64,000 nucleotides of DNA, taken from contig NZ_KI912458.1 of NCBI RefSeq assembly GCF_000518605.1, positions 1 through 64,000 of the forward strand, in the 5' to 3' direction. Origin of the DNA: Shewanella fidelis ATCC BAA-318. Lineage in GTDB: Bacteria; Pseudomonadota; Gammaproteobacteria; Enterobacterales; Shewanellaceae. The position numbers and the translations under genes are program-made. Shown one piece after another: positions 34,446 to 43,884 of the stretch (position 1 is the first letter of the stretch; each line of letters begins with the position of its first letter). A model generated the notes under the pieces. It was not told the origin of the DNA. It saw only the letters and a program-made list of their open reading frames with translations, and did no database searches.

Positions 34446-36734
34446 TTAGAACTGGTAGTTCACGCTTACATTGAAGTAGCGACCCGGTTGAGTGAAGTCT
34501 TCTTTGTCTAGGTTCATACTTGCACCAAGTAAGAACACAGACTGACCTGCAACGTCGGCATAGTCGATATACTCTTTATCGAACAGGTTATAAACACCCG
34601 CTCTTAGCTTCCAGTTATCGTCAATGCGCAGGCCAAAGGTTAAGTCCACTACCGCATAACCGCTGGTGCCGTATACTTCGTTGAACTGTTCTTTTGGAAT
34701 ACAAATGCCCATGGCACAGATATCTTCTTGAGCAAGTTCAATATCGTTAGTGCGGCTCATATGGTCGGCCCAGCGCACAACAGCGCCAAAGTCAGCTTCC
34801 ATATCGGCAATATCGGTATACCAATTAGCACCAGCGTTACCTTTTAATGGGCTCACACTGTTGAGGTAATCGCCGTTTTCATCTTCACCATAGGTGTAAG
34901 AGATATTACCCCAAAGCTCAATGCTATCAGTTAGCCAATGGTTAATTTGCGCTTCAGCACCGTATAAAATTACTTCATCGCGGTTGTAGTACTGATACTT
35001 GAACTCCATTGGCACCATTACTGGAGGCCAGCCTGGAGAGATGCTTGGTGGCTTAAAGCTCACGTACTGCCAGTCAATATAGTCTTTAGCTTGAGTATAG
35101 AAAGCAGTTAGCTCGTAGTTGGTGTCGCTGTGGTTACCGCGAACGCCAATTTCCCAAGTATGCGATTGTTCCGATTCTAAATCGTAGTTAGCTTGGATTA
35201 GTACATCGGTCATTGAGCCTGCGTCAACTTCTAGCTCACCCCACTTTTGGTCAGGAGTTGGCATCTTGTAGCCGTAGGCGTATTGACCATACACACTCAC
35301 TGAATCAGATAATTGGTAGACTAAGCCCAATTTTGGTGACCAGAAACTGTCACTCATAGATTGGAAATCTGCTGGATCTTTGCCTGCATCAATCGCTTGC
35401 TGCTGATCTGGCGTGTTATCGAAATAGTCATAACGTAGACCGGCGATCAAGTTTAAATCACCATCAAGCAGGGTCACATCGTCTTGCACAAAAATACCTA
35501 GACGCTGACTGTCTGTGCTCGCAAAGGTAAATGGTGTGGTGGTTTCACCTGTAATTGGGTCATTCACTTCACGGTGGCGAGACATGGTTGAAAACTCATA
35601 GTCCAAACCATAGGTGATCTGATGACCATAGCTGTCACCACCAATATATTTACTGAAGGTACTGTTGATACCAATGCGCTCATCTTCGAAGCTATAGTCG
35701 CGAATTTCATTTAGACCATACAGATCTTCTGGCTTAGCTTTAATGGTGCCAAAGTAATCTCTGTGCTCTAATTGCTCAGTTTTACCAAAGTAAGCGGTCA
35801 CTGTGAGTGAGTCATGCATTTGCGTCGGCTTGCTTGAAACCAGTTGTAATGCACCATTGATAACTTGGGTGTCACGATCGGTATCGATGTTTTCATCTAG
35901 TGCACCAGTCTTATCATCAAACTCGTATTCCCAGCGCTTAAGCGTTTGCTCTAGGTAATCCAATGTTAGCTGCACTGAGGTGTAGTCATTGAAGTGATAT
36001 TTACTTTTAAATAACACACTGTCTTGTACTAGATCACTGTCAGGCTGAGTGTCGTAGTAGTTAGGTAGTTCTTCACCTGTGCGATGTTGGTAGGTTAATA
36101 GGTTTTCAAAACCATTATAGGCTGCCGCGCTGGTAAAGCCTGCGCTGTATTCGTTGTTGATCCCGCTATAACCCGCGTTTAGTGATACGTAATAGTCATC
36201 GCCCATTAGGTAGTCGCTGGCATCTTTAGTGCGCATTACTACTACGCCACCTAATGCATCTGAACCGTACATAGTTGAAGCCGCTGCTTTTACTACTTCA
36301 ACTTGCTTTAAGCTTTGTACTTCAGTTAAACCACGGCCGGTACCTTCAGCACCTGGGCCAAGTGGTGAAGCGTATTGGTTGTTAACGCGCACGCCGTCTT
36401 TAACCATCATGACTCGGTTGCCGCCAATCCCGCGAATGGTCACAGAAGTCGGTTTACCTGCACCGCCTTTTACGGCAACTGCAGATTCATTTCTGAATAA
36501 GCTACCAAAGTCATTACTCATGCTTTTTTCAATGGCGTCTTCATCAATCACCATGATTGAGCCAGCAACTTGTTCAATTTCTTGTTCCATACGCGAACCT
36601 GAAATAACAATCACCTCCTGCACTTTGGCATCGGCTTGCTGGTTTGATTGAGCATCTACCTTGGCCTCTTGAGCCTGAGCATTGAGCGCTGTACTTACGG
36701 CAATCGCCAGTACACTAACTTTGAGCTTGTTCAT
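34446..36734 (-). CDS. TonB-dependent receptor, heme/hemoglobin-type
   Basis: Outer-membrane receptor of 762 aa: signal peptide 1-22, TonB box-like EVIVISGSR, plug (SVTIRGIGGNRVMMVKDGVR, then YASPLGPGAEGTGRG and QVEVVKAAASTMYGSDALGG), barrel, and YNLFDKEYIDYADV before the terminal FNVSVNYQF. The VTIRGIGGNRV...DGVR pattern and length recall the TonB hemoglobin/transferrin/lactoferrin family (HutA/HugA-like). A heme-binding FRAP/NPNL box was not located, so ligand is uncertain. AAGGTGCTTA precedes the ATG at 36734 and a Fur box lies just upstream. Confidence 0.88.
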   Translation of the reverse strand: MNKLKVSVLAIAVSTALNAQAQEAKVDAQSNQQADAKVQEVIVISGSRMEQEIEQVAGSIMVIDEDAIEKSMSNDFGSLFRNESAVAVKGGAGKPTSVTIRGIGGNRVMMVKDGVRVNNQYASPLGPGAEGTGRGLTEVQSLKQVEVVKAAASTMYGSDALGGVVVMRTKDASDYLMGDDYYVSLNAGYSGINNEYSAGFTSAAAYNGFENLLTYQHRTGEELPNYYDTQPDSDLVQDSVLFKSKYHFNDYTSVQLTLDYLEQTLKRWEYEFDDKTGALDENIDTDRDTQVINGALQLVSSKPTQMHDSLTVTAYFGKTEQLEHRDYFGTIKAKPEDLYGLNEIRDYSFEDERIGINSTFSKYIGGDSYGHQITYGLDYEFSTMSRHREVNDPITGETTTPFTFASTDSQRLGIFVQDDVTLLDGDLNLIAGLRYDYFDNTPDQQQAIDAGKDPADFQSMSDSFWSPKLGLVYQLSDSVSVYGQYAYGYKMPTPDQKWGELEVDAGSMTDVLIQANYDLESEQSHTWEIGVRGNHSDTNYELTAFYTQAKDYIDWQYVSFKPPSISPGWPPVMVPMEFKYQYYNRDEVILYGAEAQINHWLTDSIELWGNISYTYGEDENGDYLNSVSPLKGNAGANWYTDIADMEADFGAVVRWADHMSRTNDIELAQEDICAMGICIPKEQFNEVYGTSGYAVVDLTFGLRIDDNWKLRAGVYNLFDKEYIDYADVAGQSVFLLGASMNLDKEDFTQPGRYFNVSVNYQF

Positions 36735-36756
36735 TAAGCACCTTAACTTATTAACC

Positions 36757-36776
36757 AAATGAGAATTATTCTCTTT
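36757..36776. promoter_or_regulatory. Fur-type box upstream of second TonB receptor
   Basis: AAATGAGAATTATTCTCTTT is a near-perfect palindrome around AGAATTATTCT and matches Fur boxes of other Shewanella-type genes. It is 23 bases upstream of the receptor's start codon. Confidence 0.75.
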
Positions 36777-37088
36777 TTAAACGCGCGCTATCTTATACCC
36801 TTATTGAGGTAGGATCTCGCCTTGAACGCGGCTATTTTTAGGGTTTGGCAGACTAAAAAACAAATTTTGAAAGCAGATCACACTTCTGTATTTAGCGTCG
36901 GCTACGAACGAATTTTATTTGCTCACAAATACACAAATATCCCACTTATGTATCCAGATGTATCTTATGGCTAATAGCGGTAGAGAATTTCGCTCCCTTA
37001 AAAAACAACAAGTCATTTACAACGCGATGTGCTGTGTTAGCTTAGATAGCAAAATACTGTTCGCTATAGATTTTTAGAGGCATTTAAG
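36777..37088. other. Divergent intergenic region
   Basis: About 310 bp between the second TonB receptor and the M20 gene, besides the Fur box. No further motif called. A ribosome site AGAGG precedes the M20 ATG. Confidence 0.4.
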
Positions 37089-38411
37089 ATGAAAACACCG
37101 ATAATCACCTCCCTGGCATTGTTAATTAGCTGCTCGTTAAGCGTGTCATGTTTTGCGACAGATTTAGCTGAGTCGACAGCCGAAAACATGCCACAACTTG
37201 AAGCCCTATATACCCATTTACATCAGCACCCAGAACTGTCTTATCAAGAGCAAGCAACCAGTGCACGTATGGCTAAAGAGCTCAGCAAGTTAGGTTTTGA
37301 TGTGACAGAAAAAGTCGGTGGTTATGGCGTGGTAGGGCTACTTAAAAATGGCGCTGGCCCAGTAGTGATGATCCGCGCAGATATGGATGCACTACCAATT
37401 ACAGAGCAAACAGGTAAACCTTATGCCTCAAAGGTTAAAGTGTTAAATGCTAATAACCAAGAGGTGGGCGTAATGCATGGTTGTGGTCACGACATCCATA
37501 TGACGAGTCTGATTGGTACGGCGCAGCAACTCGTGGCACAAAAAGATAACTGGCAAGGTACATTAATGATGGTGGCGCAACCTGCTGAAGAAGTGGGCGG
37601 CGGCGCGAAAGCCATGTTAAAACAGGGATTGTTTTCTGACTTTGCCACACCAGATTATGTGCTTGGCCTACATGTCAGTGCTTCAATCCCTGCAGGAAAA
37701 GTTGGAATAACGCCGGGTTATGCGTTAGCTAATGTGGATTCGGTTGATATTACTGTAAAAGGTGAGGGCGGCCACGGTGCTTACCCACATTTAACTAAAG
37801 ATCCGATCGTGTTGGCGTCGCGTATAGTGTTAGCGCTGCAAACAATTACTAGCCGCGAATTATCACCGTTAGAGCCAAGTGTGATTACTGTTGGTTCGAT
37901 CCATGGTGGTTCAAAGCATAATATTATTTCTAACGAGGTGAAATTACAGCTAACGTTACGTTCCTACAACCCTGATGTGCGTCTTGCCCAAATTGCCGCC
38001 ATCAAACGTTTAACCAAGGGCATAGCCATTAGCGCTGGGCTGGATGAAGCGCGTTATCCTGAAGTGTATGTACATGAAGATGAACGTATCCCGTCAACCT
38101 ATAACGACCCAGAATTAACTAACAAAGTGCAAGCAAGTATCCGCGCAGAGATAGGCACTGACAATGTAGTGCAAGCTGATGCGGTTATGGCTGGAGAAGA
38201 CTTTGGTCTATATGGTTTGACTGCTGAAAAACGGCCCATCAGTCTGTTTTGGTTAGGCGCTGTGCCACCGAGCGAGTACCAACATAGCATTGAAACCGGA
38301 GCGTCATTACCGTCGCTACACTCCAGCCAATTTGCGCCAGATTACCCCGCTACAATTCAAACAGGTGTCAGAGCCATGAGTCGATCGGCTATAGACTTGT
38401 TTAACCAATAG
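37089..38411 (+). CDS. Exported M20 family amidohydrolase
   Basis: A 440-aa metallo-amidohydrolase of the IAA-Leu hydrolase/hippuricase group (M20D), here with a signal peptide (MKTPIITSLALLISCSLSVS ending CFA-TD), so periplasmic. Metal-site motifs: HQHPELSYQEQAT, RADMDALPITEQTGKPY, GVMHGCGHDIHMT (Cys and His ligands), AQPAEEVGGGAKAM (catalytic Glu) and LHVSASIPAG. Dimer domain around 215-330 contains GEGGHGAYPH. It would cleave N-acyl amino acids; real substrate unknown. Single gene. Confidence 0.92.
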   Translation: MKTPIITSLALLISCSLSVSCFATDLAESTAENMPQLEALYTHLHQHPELSYQEQATSARMAKELSKLGFDVTEKVGGYGVVGLLKNGAGPVVMIRADMDALPITEQTGKPYASKVKVLNANNQEVGVMHGCGHDIHMTSLIGTAQQLVAQKDNWQGTLMMVAQPAEEVGGGAKAMLKQGLFSDFATPDYVLGLHVSASIPAGKVGITPGYALANVDSVDITVKGEGGHGAYPHLTKDPIVLASRIVLALQTITSRELSPLEPSVITVGSIHGGSKHNIISNEVKLQLTLRSYNPDVRLAQIAAIKRLTKGIAISAGLDEARYPEVYVHEDERIPSTYNDPELTNKVQASIRAEIGTDNVVQADAVMAGEDFGLYGLTAEKRPISLFWLGAVPPSEYQHSIETGASLPSLHSSQFAPDYPATIQTGVRAMSRSAIDLFNQ

Positions 38412-38452
38412 GAACTTACTCAAGCGCGATGGCATTTGCGGTTGTTGAGCCA

Positions 38453-39616
38453 TTAGCGTTTGTTTTCAATTTTAGATAATAACGCAAAGGTCTGTTGATC
38501 AAGGTGAGTGAGCTTTTTTTGGTTAACAATAACAACTGACTGGCTTACTGCTGCGTAGGCTTGTCGGTAGTTATGATCAATAAATTCAAGCTCTGCAAGC
38601 TTGTTTAATGCGCTAACTTGATCCGCAGCTGAGCCTGACTTTTTTAAATAATCTATCGCAAATTGATATTGAGTTCGCGCTTGAGCATATCGATTTAAAC
38701 GCTGGTTAATATGTCCTGACCAATTTGCGATATAGCCCAAATATAACCAGTCCTGACTTTTGGCTGCAAAGCTCCTTGCTTGAGACAACAAACTTAACGC
38801 GAGCTCTAACTGGTTGTCTTCGAGTTTAACTTGCGCCTCAATAAACTTAACTCTCGCAAGCTGACGAAGATGATTTGGTTCTGCTTGCTCAGCTGCTTGC
38901 TCCAGGCGCTTTGATGCTTGCTCTAGCCGCTGATCCTTCAGCTCTATTTGTGCCAATAACCGGCTGGCGACAATGTTATTGGGAGCTGTGTTTAATAGCG
39001 TTTTTAACTTTGTTTCAGCAACATCAGTGTGATTATATTGGATCGCTTTCAGTGATTGAACCAGAGCTTTTGTAAACCAGTTTCGGTCGGTAGTTTGGTT
39101 AAATTGGTTACTGGTTGATTGCTTTATTAGTGTAATTAGCTTGGCTTGGAGCTGCTCAATCGAATCAGCTTGCAACACTCCTAGGTCAATTTGGTTTTGA
39201 CTGATAAGGCGATAATTGAGATGTAAGTTGGGCACCGTTGTAAGGGAAGTCTCAACTATTAAGGCCGCGTTGGAAACAGCAAATAAGCGAGTTAGATTTA
39301 GCGGTTGTTGATCACCAATAAAGTTGGACGTTTGAGCCAGTAAAGCGATGACATCTTCTGCAAGTAGCACAGGTGAGTTTGCAGATGTCCCTAGCTGATT
39401 GATCACTTGCTCCATGCGTGTATAAGACTGCCAATCTAATTCATTGCTTGGCTTGGTTTGCACAACCGGCAAGATAATGATGCTGCCGTCAGCAAGCGTT
39501 GGTTTTTTATAAAATGAAACTGCTATAACAACAGTGATAAGTAATAGGCTTGCCACTAATGCCAGCAGAAAGGTTTTTGGCGATTTATTTATTAAGTTTT
39601 TGATAGATATAAACAT
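38453..39616 (-). CDS. Membrane-anchored TPR protein resembling a CadC-type sensor without its DNA-binding domain
   Basis: A 387-aa protein: short cytoplasmic start, single TM helix (FLLALVASLLLITVVIAVSF), then periplasmic part with an alpha/beta region (GSIIILPVVQT, then DWQSYTRMEQVINQLG) and TPR-like helices (about 180-380; AQIELKDQRLEQASKRLEQA and YAQARTQYQFAIDYLKKSG). This layout matches the C-terminal half of wHTH-TM-TPR regulators of the CadC/ToxR type. The N-terminal wHTH is absent, and there is no room for it before rhlE (188-bp gap). It may pair with a separate regulator or be a domain-loss relic. Confidence 0.7.
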   Translation of the reverse strand: MFISIKNLINKSPKTFLLALVASLLLITVVIAVSFYKKPTLADGSIIILPVVQTKPSNELDWQSYTRMEQVINQLGTSANSPVLLAEDVIALLAQTSNFIGDQQPLNLTRLFAVSNAALIVETSLTTVPNLHLNYRLISQNQIDLGVLQADSIEQLQAKLITLIKQSTSNQFNQTTDRNWFTKALVQSLKAIQYNHTDVAETKLKTLLNTAPNNIVASRLLAQIELKDQRLEQASKRLEQAAEQAEPNHLRQLARVKFIEAQVKLEDNQLELALSLLSQARSFAAKSQDWLYLGYIANWSGHINQRLNRYAQARTQYQFAIDYLKKSGSAADQVSALNKLAELEFIDHNYRQAYAAVSQSVVIVNQKKLTHLDQQTFALLSKIENKR

Positions 39617-39754
39617 AAAGTTCCTTTTTTGTTTGAGTTAAGTATAAACAACTCAAATAAATAAGGTAGTGCTTAATTGGAAGCTTAGGGGGCTAGGTGA
39701 GAGAGTTAGCTTAGGGAATTAGTTAGAGGAGTAAAAGATTGCGAGCAAGTGGTT

Positions 39755-39783
39755 TTCGTTCTGGCATGTAATGCCAGAACGAA
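39755..39783 (-). repeat. Perfect 13-bp inverted repeat after rhlE
   Basis: TTCGTTCTGGCAT/ATGCCAGAACGAA with a 3-base loop, 22 bases after the rhlE stop. There is no T run on either side, so it may act as an mRNA 3'-end stabiliser or Rho-independent terminator of weak strength. Confidence 0.6.
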
Positions 39784-39804
39784 TAGACAAGTGACAGAGT
39801 TAAC

Positions 39805-41193
39805 TTACTTGTTTAGCTTAGACTTTGAAAAAGCCCATGGATCTTGCGGTAATGGTTTATTTGGGGTTTTAGCTCTAGGTGCTGACTGATTGTCTGAGCT
39901 AGTGCCTTTGGCATTTCGGCGGTCATCTCGCCCCTCGTTACTGCGCTGCTTAGGTTTATTATCGCGTGCCGGTTTTGCTCGTTCAGGACTAGGCTTTTTA
40001 TCACTGCTCGCAGCCGGTTTGTTTTTAGGCTTATAGTTTAAGATTGAAATTGGCACAGCTTTACGTGGCGCAAAGCCTTCAACTTCGCGACGCTCAATTA
40101 AATGACCTAAGCGGCTTTCAATCATACATAGGTTTTTAAAGTCATCTTTTGATAACAGGGTAACCGCTTCACCGTTAGCGCCCGCACGACCTGTTCGACC
40201 AATGCGATGAATATATTCATCGGCAGGGTATGGCAAGTCGTAGTTAATCACTAACGGTAATTCATCAATATCTAAGCCGCGCGCGGCAATACCTGTGGCG
40301 ATAAGCAGGCCTATTTTGCCTGACTTAAAGTTGGCAAGAATTTGCTCACGTACTTCTTGGCTACGGCCGCCGTGAATACATTCAGCCGTAATACCGCGTT
40401 TTTCAAGCTGGCTAACCAGTTTGGCGGCGCCTTGTTTAGTCTCAATAAAAATAAGCGCCTGTTGCCAATTATTTTCTTGGATCAAATGACTAAGTAGTGC
40501 TGATTTTTTATCTTTATCAACGGTCACTAACCACTGCTCAATTTTAGGTTTATTGTCAGTGTTATGGGTCACTGAAATTTCAATTGGGCGAGTGATAGTT
40601 GCTCGCGCTAACTCTTTAACTTGGCGTGAAAGGGTGGCTGAAAACAGTAAACTTTGTCTATCAACAGGTAGCTTATCGATGATCTTATTGATGTCTTCAA
40701 TAAAGCCCATGTCTAGCATTCTGTCTGCTTCATCAAGTACTAAAATTTCTAGTTCATCGAAATGAATTGCGCGCTGGGTATACATATCCAGCAAACGACC
40801 TGGCGTGGCAACGAGAATATCAACACCTTCAATTAAACGCTCACGCTGTGGCTTTGAATCCACACCACCATACATGGCCATTGAAGTCAGGTTAAGATAC
40901 TTACCATATTGGCTAATGTTATCTTCAACTTGCACCGCAAGTTCACGAGTCGGCGTTAAAATCAGTGCACGAATGCGCTTTTTGCGTTGAGTCTCGCTGT
41001 TACTGAGCATCTCTAGGATTGGCAGTACAAAGCTTGCAGTCTTACCTGTACCGGTTTGCGCGGCAGCAATCAGGTTACGTTGACTTAAAATAACAGGGAT
41101 TGTTTTTGCCTGAATAGGTGTTGGGCTAGTGTAGCCTTGCTCTGTTACGGCTTTAACAATTGGAGTGCTTAATCCAAGCTTAGAAAACGGCAT
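39805..41193 (-). CDS. rhlE: DEAD-box RNA helicase RhlE
   Basis: ATP-dependent RNA helicase of 462 aa. Q motif and motifs are complete: FSKLGLSTPIVKAVTEQGY, AAQTGTGKT (I), PTRELAVQ (Ia), VLDEADRMLDMGF (II), SATLS (III), GIAARGLDIDELP (V), HRIGRTGRAG (VI). A basic, Lys/Arg/Pro-rich disordered tail (about 375-462) is typical of RhlE and serves RNA binding. RhlE-type helicases take part in ribosome maturation and cold adaptation. Single gene. Confidence 0.93.
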   Translation of the reverse strand: MPFSKLGLSTPIVKAVTEQGYTSPTPIQAKTIPVILSQRNLIAAAQTGTGKTASFVLPILEMLSNSETQRKKRIRALILTPTRELAVQVEDNISQYGKYLNLTSMAMYGGVDSKPQRERLIEGVDILVATPGRLLDMYTQRAIHFDELEILVLDEADRMLDMGFIEDINKIIDKLPVDRQSLLFSATLSRQVKELARATITRPIEISVTHNTDNKPKIEQWLVTVDKDKKSALLSHLIQENNWQQALIFIETKQGAAKLVSQLEKRGITAECIHGGRSQEVREQILANFKSGKIGLLIATGIAARGLDIDELPLVINYDLPYPADEYIHRIGRTGRAGANGEAVTLLSKDDFKNLCMIESRLGHLIERREVEGFAPRKAVPISILNYKPKNKPAASSDKKPSPERAKPARDNKPKQRSNEGRDDRRNAKGTSSDNQSAPRAKTPNKPLPQDPWAFSKSKLNK

Positions 41194-41382
41194 GCGAGTC
41201 TCGATTAGGTATCAGAATTATCTATTGCAGTTATCGGTTTTGCGCGGGTTGAGGCAGATAAACGCTGATAACTGTGTTGCTGTTTGCCATTATAACAGCA
41301 TGTTGCCAATCGCGCTTTAGTGATGTTGTATTGCCAAGTTCTGTACGTACTCTTAAACGATGATTTTGCCCAAGCTAGTTAA

Positions 41383-41411
41383 CAAAGAGCTGACAAGGAG
41401 CCAGCTCTTTG
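41383..41411 (-). terminator. Hairpin downstream of the pentapeptide/Gly-rich lipoprotein gene
   Basis: CAAAGAGCTG/CAGCTCTTTG with a 9-base loop, 17 bases beyond the stop on the minus strand; short T-rich tail. Confidence 0.55.
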
Positions 41412-41427
41412 CTTGTTATATCTGTGG

Positions 41428-43473
41428 CTAACAGCCTTTTGGAAATATCCAAACTTCGACAGCGCCATTCTTACTGCCAAAGTCATCACCTGATGAACCT
41501 GCAGTTGAAGGTGCTGTGTCTTGAGTCGGCGCGCTGTTACAGGTAGTGGCTGGGATCACTGACCAGCTTCCGCCACCGGCTCCGGCTCCATCGTCGCCAG
41601 CACCACCGCCGCCATAACCACCACCGCCGCCACCGCCGCCAGAAGCGGTAAAGCTATCATCAGCATTGCCACCTCTACCATCGGAACCGACCCCAGGATC
41701 ACCATTGACCCATGCACTATTGCGGCCTAAATATCCTTGTCCGCCTTGGCCACCAATACCGTCTTTACCATCATCTGCGCCATTGCCACCATTACCCCAC
41801 TCATCCGTGCTGCCACCGTCGGCAACATCAATAATGGCTTGGCCTATGCCAATCGTTCCTTGACCCATGATTGATGAGGCTGCAACACCACCGGCACCGC
41901 CATCTGTACCATCGTTAAGCCAGCCTGATGATTCGCCACCGCCACCACCGCCGGCGATCAATATGACATCGTCTTCTAGTGAACTCGGGCTGCTTTCTGC
42001 GATCATCACTAATGTCGATGAGCCGCCGTCACCATCGATATTACTCAATGTGCCATTTTCACCAAGGAAAAAGTTAAATGATGTTTGTCCATAGTCATCG
42101 AGGAAATGAGAAAGGGTTGTGACCGTTGAAGCAAAACCGCTTTTACCGCCGTCACCACCAGAGGTCCAAAGTCCACCATTTGAGCCAATCCCCCCTTCTC
42201 CACCCCAAGCCAAAATAGCCAGAGGAGTGTCGTTGTCTAAGCTGGTATCAAACGATGAACTAACTTGACTGAAAATATCGACAAGATTTACAGAAGTAAT
42301 GAGCTCTGAAGTATCTTTTGCTTCGCAGCTTTCTATTGGTGTAGCGCCATCAACACCACCGTATTCTGTGGTACACACTTCCTTGTCTATAGCGGGCAAT
42401 AAACATTTATAGACAGTATTACCATCATCGGTAACGTCCTGTTTAACTGAGTCGCACGGATCTGTCTCTGCAACTGCTGTTGAATTACAAAAGCCTACAG
42501 AGGTGATATCGCAAATGCCGCCATCTATCCATGTCGCACCAACAAGATTAGCATTATCAAAATCAGTATCAGTGACAGTCGCGTTGTCAAGATCGGCAGG
42601 GGATAGTTGCGCACTTGAAAAATAAGCGCCAGTTAAATTGGCATTGCTAAGATCGGCATAGGTCATTTCTGAGCCACGAAAATCACCATTGCTCATATCG
42701 GCACCACTAAAGTTGGTTCCGGTGAGTGTTGATTCGAAAAGATCGACATTGGTTAATATGGCATCACTTAAATCAGCGCCCGACAGATCTGCAAATGTGA
42801 GTGTGGCATTATTTAAGTCAGCGCCTGATAAATCACAATTTTGACATGAATTAGTGGAAATCAGCGTAGTCACATTATCATCAGTGTTCTCCGCATAAGC
42901 TGGGCTAATGAGTGCATTGCCAATGGTCGACAGTAGCTTGGAAACCATGGAATAGTTGACGCTATTGCCGTCTGACTGCGAGCCATTATCTGGAGTTGTG
43001 ACTAAGAAAGTCGTATCTGTGCTATCGACATGCTGACCGTGGGTCAATACGAGTTGATACTCTCCAGCTGGGATGATGACAGACACGCACTCATCATTAG
43101 CAGTCATGCCCAGCATTTTTTCACCACGACTATTGTTAAGCACCATTGTATGAGTTGAATTACTATTAGTATCTTCATAGCAAAACGTATGTTTAAGGGA
43201 GCGTGAATATTGATAAGGGATAAAGTCGGTGCCAGCCTCGCCGTTAGAGTCTGCTGTTAAAGTGGCAGAAGGTGGCTCAAGAAACAAAGCAACAGTGCCT
43301 TGCTCTGGATTAGCACGTAAGCGGGTGTTATTGGCAAAATCCTTTTCAGTTAAAAGCCGTGATTGTATTTGAGTATGATTATCGTCGCTATCACAAGCGG
43401 TGACGAAGGTAAGAGAAAAAGTTAACGCTAACAATCCGTTAAATTTTTTGTGGTAACCGTTAATAGTCTGCAC
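41428..43473 (-). CDS. Lipoprotein with pentapeptide repeats and glycine-rich domain
   Basis: A 681-aa exported lipoprotein (lipobox FVTAC, Cys at about residue 27, followed by DSDD). Residues 50-200 form a beta-sandwich-like region. About 210-320 is a pentapeptide-repeat helix of A(D/N)LSx units (LSGADLNNATLTFADLSGAD and onward). A short Cys-rich link (C at about 337-380) leads to a Gly-rich domain with GGGGGGE, GGAGG, GGQGGQG and GGGGGGGGYGGGGAG, ending VEVWIFPKGC. The mix resembles surface adhesin or matrix proteins; glycine-rich domains of this kind recur in secreted beta-structures. Function unknown. Confidence 0.75.
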   Translation of the reverse strand: MQTINGYHKKFNGLLALTFSLTFVTACDSDDNHTQIQSRLLTEKDFANNTRLRANPEQGTVALFLEPPSATLTADSNGEAGTDFIPYQYSRSLKHTFCYEDTNSNSTHTMVLNNSRGEKMLGMTANDECVSVIIPAGEYQLVLTHGQHVDSTDTTFLVTTPDNGSQSDGNSVNYSMVSKLLSTIGNALISPAYAENTDDNVTTLISTNSCQNCDLSGADLNNATLTFADLSGADLSDAILTNVDLFESTLTGTNFSGADMSNGDFRGSEMTYADLSNANLTGAYFSSAQLSPADLDNATVTDTDFDNANLVGATWIDGGICDITSVGFCNSTAVAETDPCDSVKQDVTDDGNTVYKCLLPAIDKEVCTTEYGGVDGATPIESCEAKDTSELITSVNLVDIFSQVSSSFDTSLDNDTPLAILAWGGEGGIGSNGGLWTSGGDGGKSGFASTVTTLSHFLDDYGQTSFNFFLGENGTLSNIDGDGGSSTLVMIAESSPSSLEDDVILIAGGGGGGESSGWLNDGTDGGAGGVAASSIMGQGTIGIGQAIIDVADGGSTDEWGNGGNGADDGKDGIGGQGGQGYLGRNSAWVNGDPGVGSDGRGGNADDSFTASGGGGGGGGYGGGGAGDDGAGAGGGSWSVIPATTCNSAPTQDTAPSTAGSSGDDFGSKNGAVEVWIFPKGC

Positions 43474-43620
43474 GTTATCTTCCTTATTATTGAACAGATT
43501 TCTTGAAATGGAGGTTTTAAGTTATTGTAACTATTAGCTATCTATCCTTTCTGTATTGCTAGAGCCGAATTAAGGACCAAAACAACGATTATTTTGTTTT
43601 TGTCTATGTTGTTAGCGGTA

Positions 43621-43884
43621 CTATGCGGCGCAAATTACAGTTTTATTCGCTTCCGACTTATTACCATACTCATCGGTTTCTTCTACTTTTATGGTATATT
43701 TCGTTACCTTGATTTCTTTCCCCATCTTGTTGATGCCATTGAATTTCGAACAAAAATTTGATGTTTCACTTTCTACTTCTGCAAACTTTGAAGTTGAAGT
43801 TGAAGTTGAAGTTGAAGTTGAAGAACAGCCACTAAGGGCAGCTATTATAGAAAGCGCGAGAATAGCGGTAAGGCTGTATTTCAT
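43621..43884 (-). CDS. Small lipoprotein with (Thr-Ser) repeat
   Basis: An 87-aa lipoprotein: signal and lipobox ALSGC (Cys20), then a Ser-Thr alternating run encoded by a hexanucleotide repeat, then a Cys-containing beta-rich domain (FCSKFNGINKMGKEIKVTKY, ending TVICAA; two cysteines may pair). AGGGATATGTA precedes the ATG. The Ser-Thr run probably acts as a spacer between lipid anchor and domain. Function unknown; gene-poor surroundings suggest an accessory gene. Confidence 0.75.
   Translation of the reverse strand: MKYSLTAILALSIIAALSGCSSTSTSTSTSTSKFAEVESETSNFCSKFNGINKMGKEIKVTKYTIKVEETDEYGNKSEANKTVICAA
43788..43823. repeat. Hexanucleotide tandem repeat (TTGAAG)6
   Basis: Six perfect copies of TTGAAG (plus strand), encoding Ser-Thr on the minus strand within the small lipoprotein gene. 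Copy-number change would add or remove two residues without shifting the frame. Confidence 0.95.

Noticed and set aside
41666..42094. Proline-rich frames opposite the glycine-rich lipoprotein domain
   Set aside because: Pro runs are the reverse complement of Gly codons; no start region or independent support.
43788..43823. Phase-variable on/off switch at the hexanucleotide repeat
   Set aside because: The repeat unit is six bases, so slippage keeps the frame; only length variation is possible.
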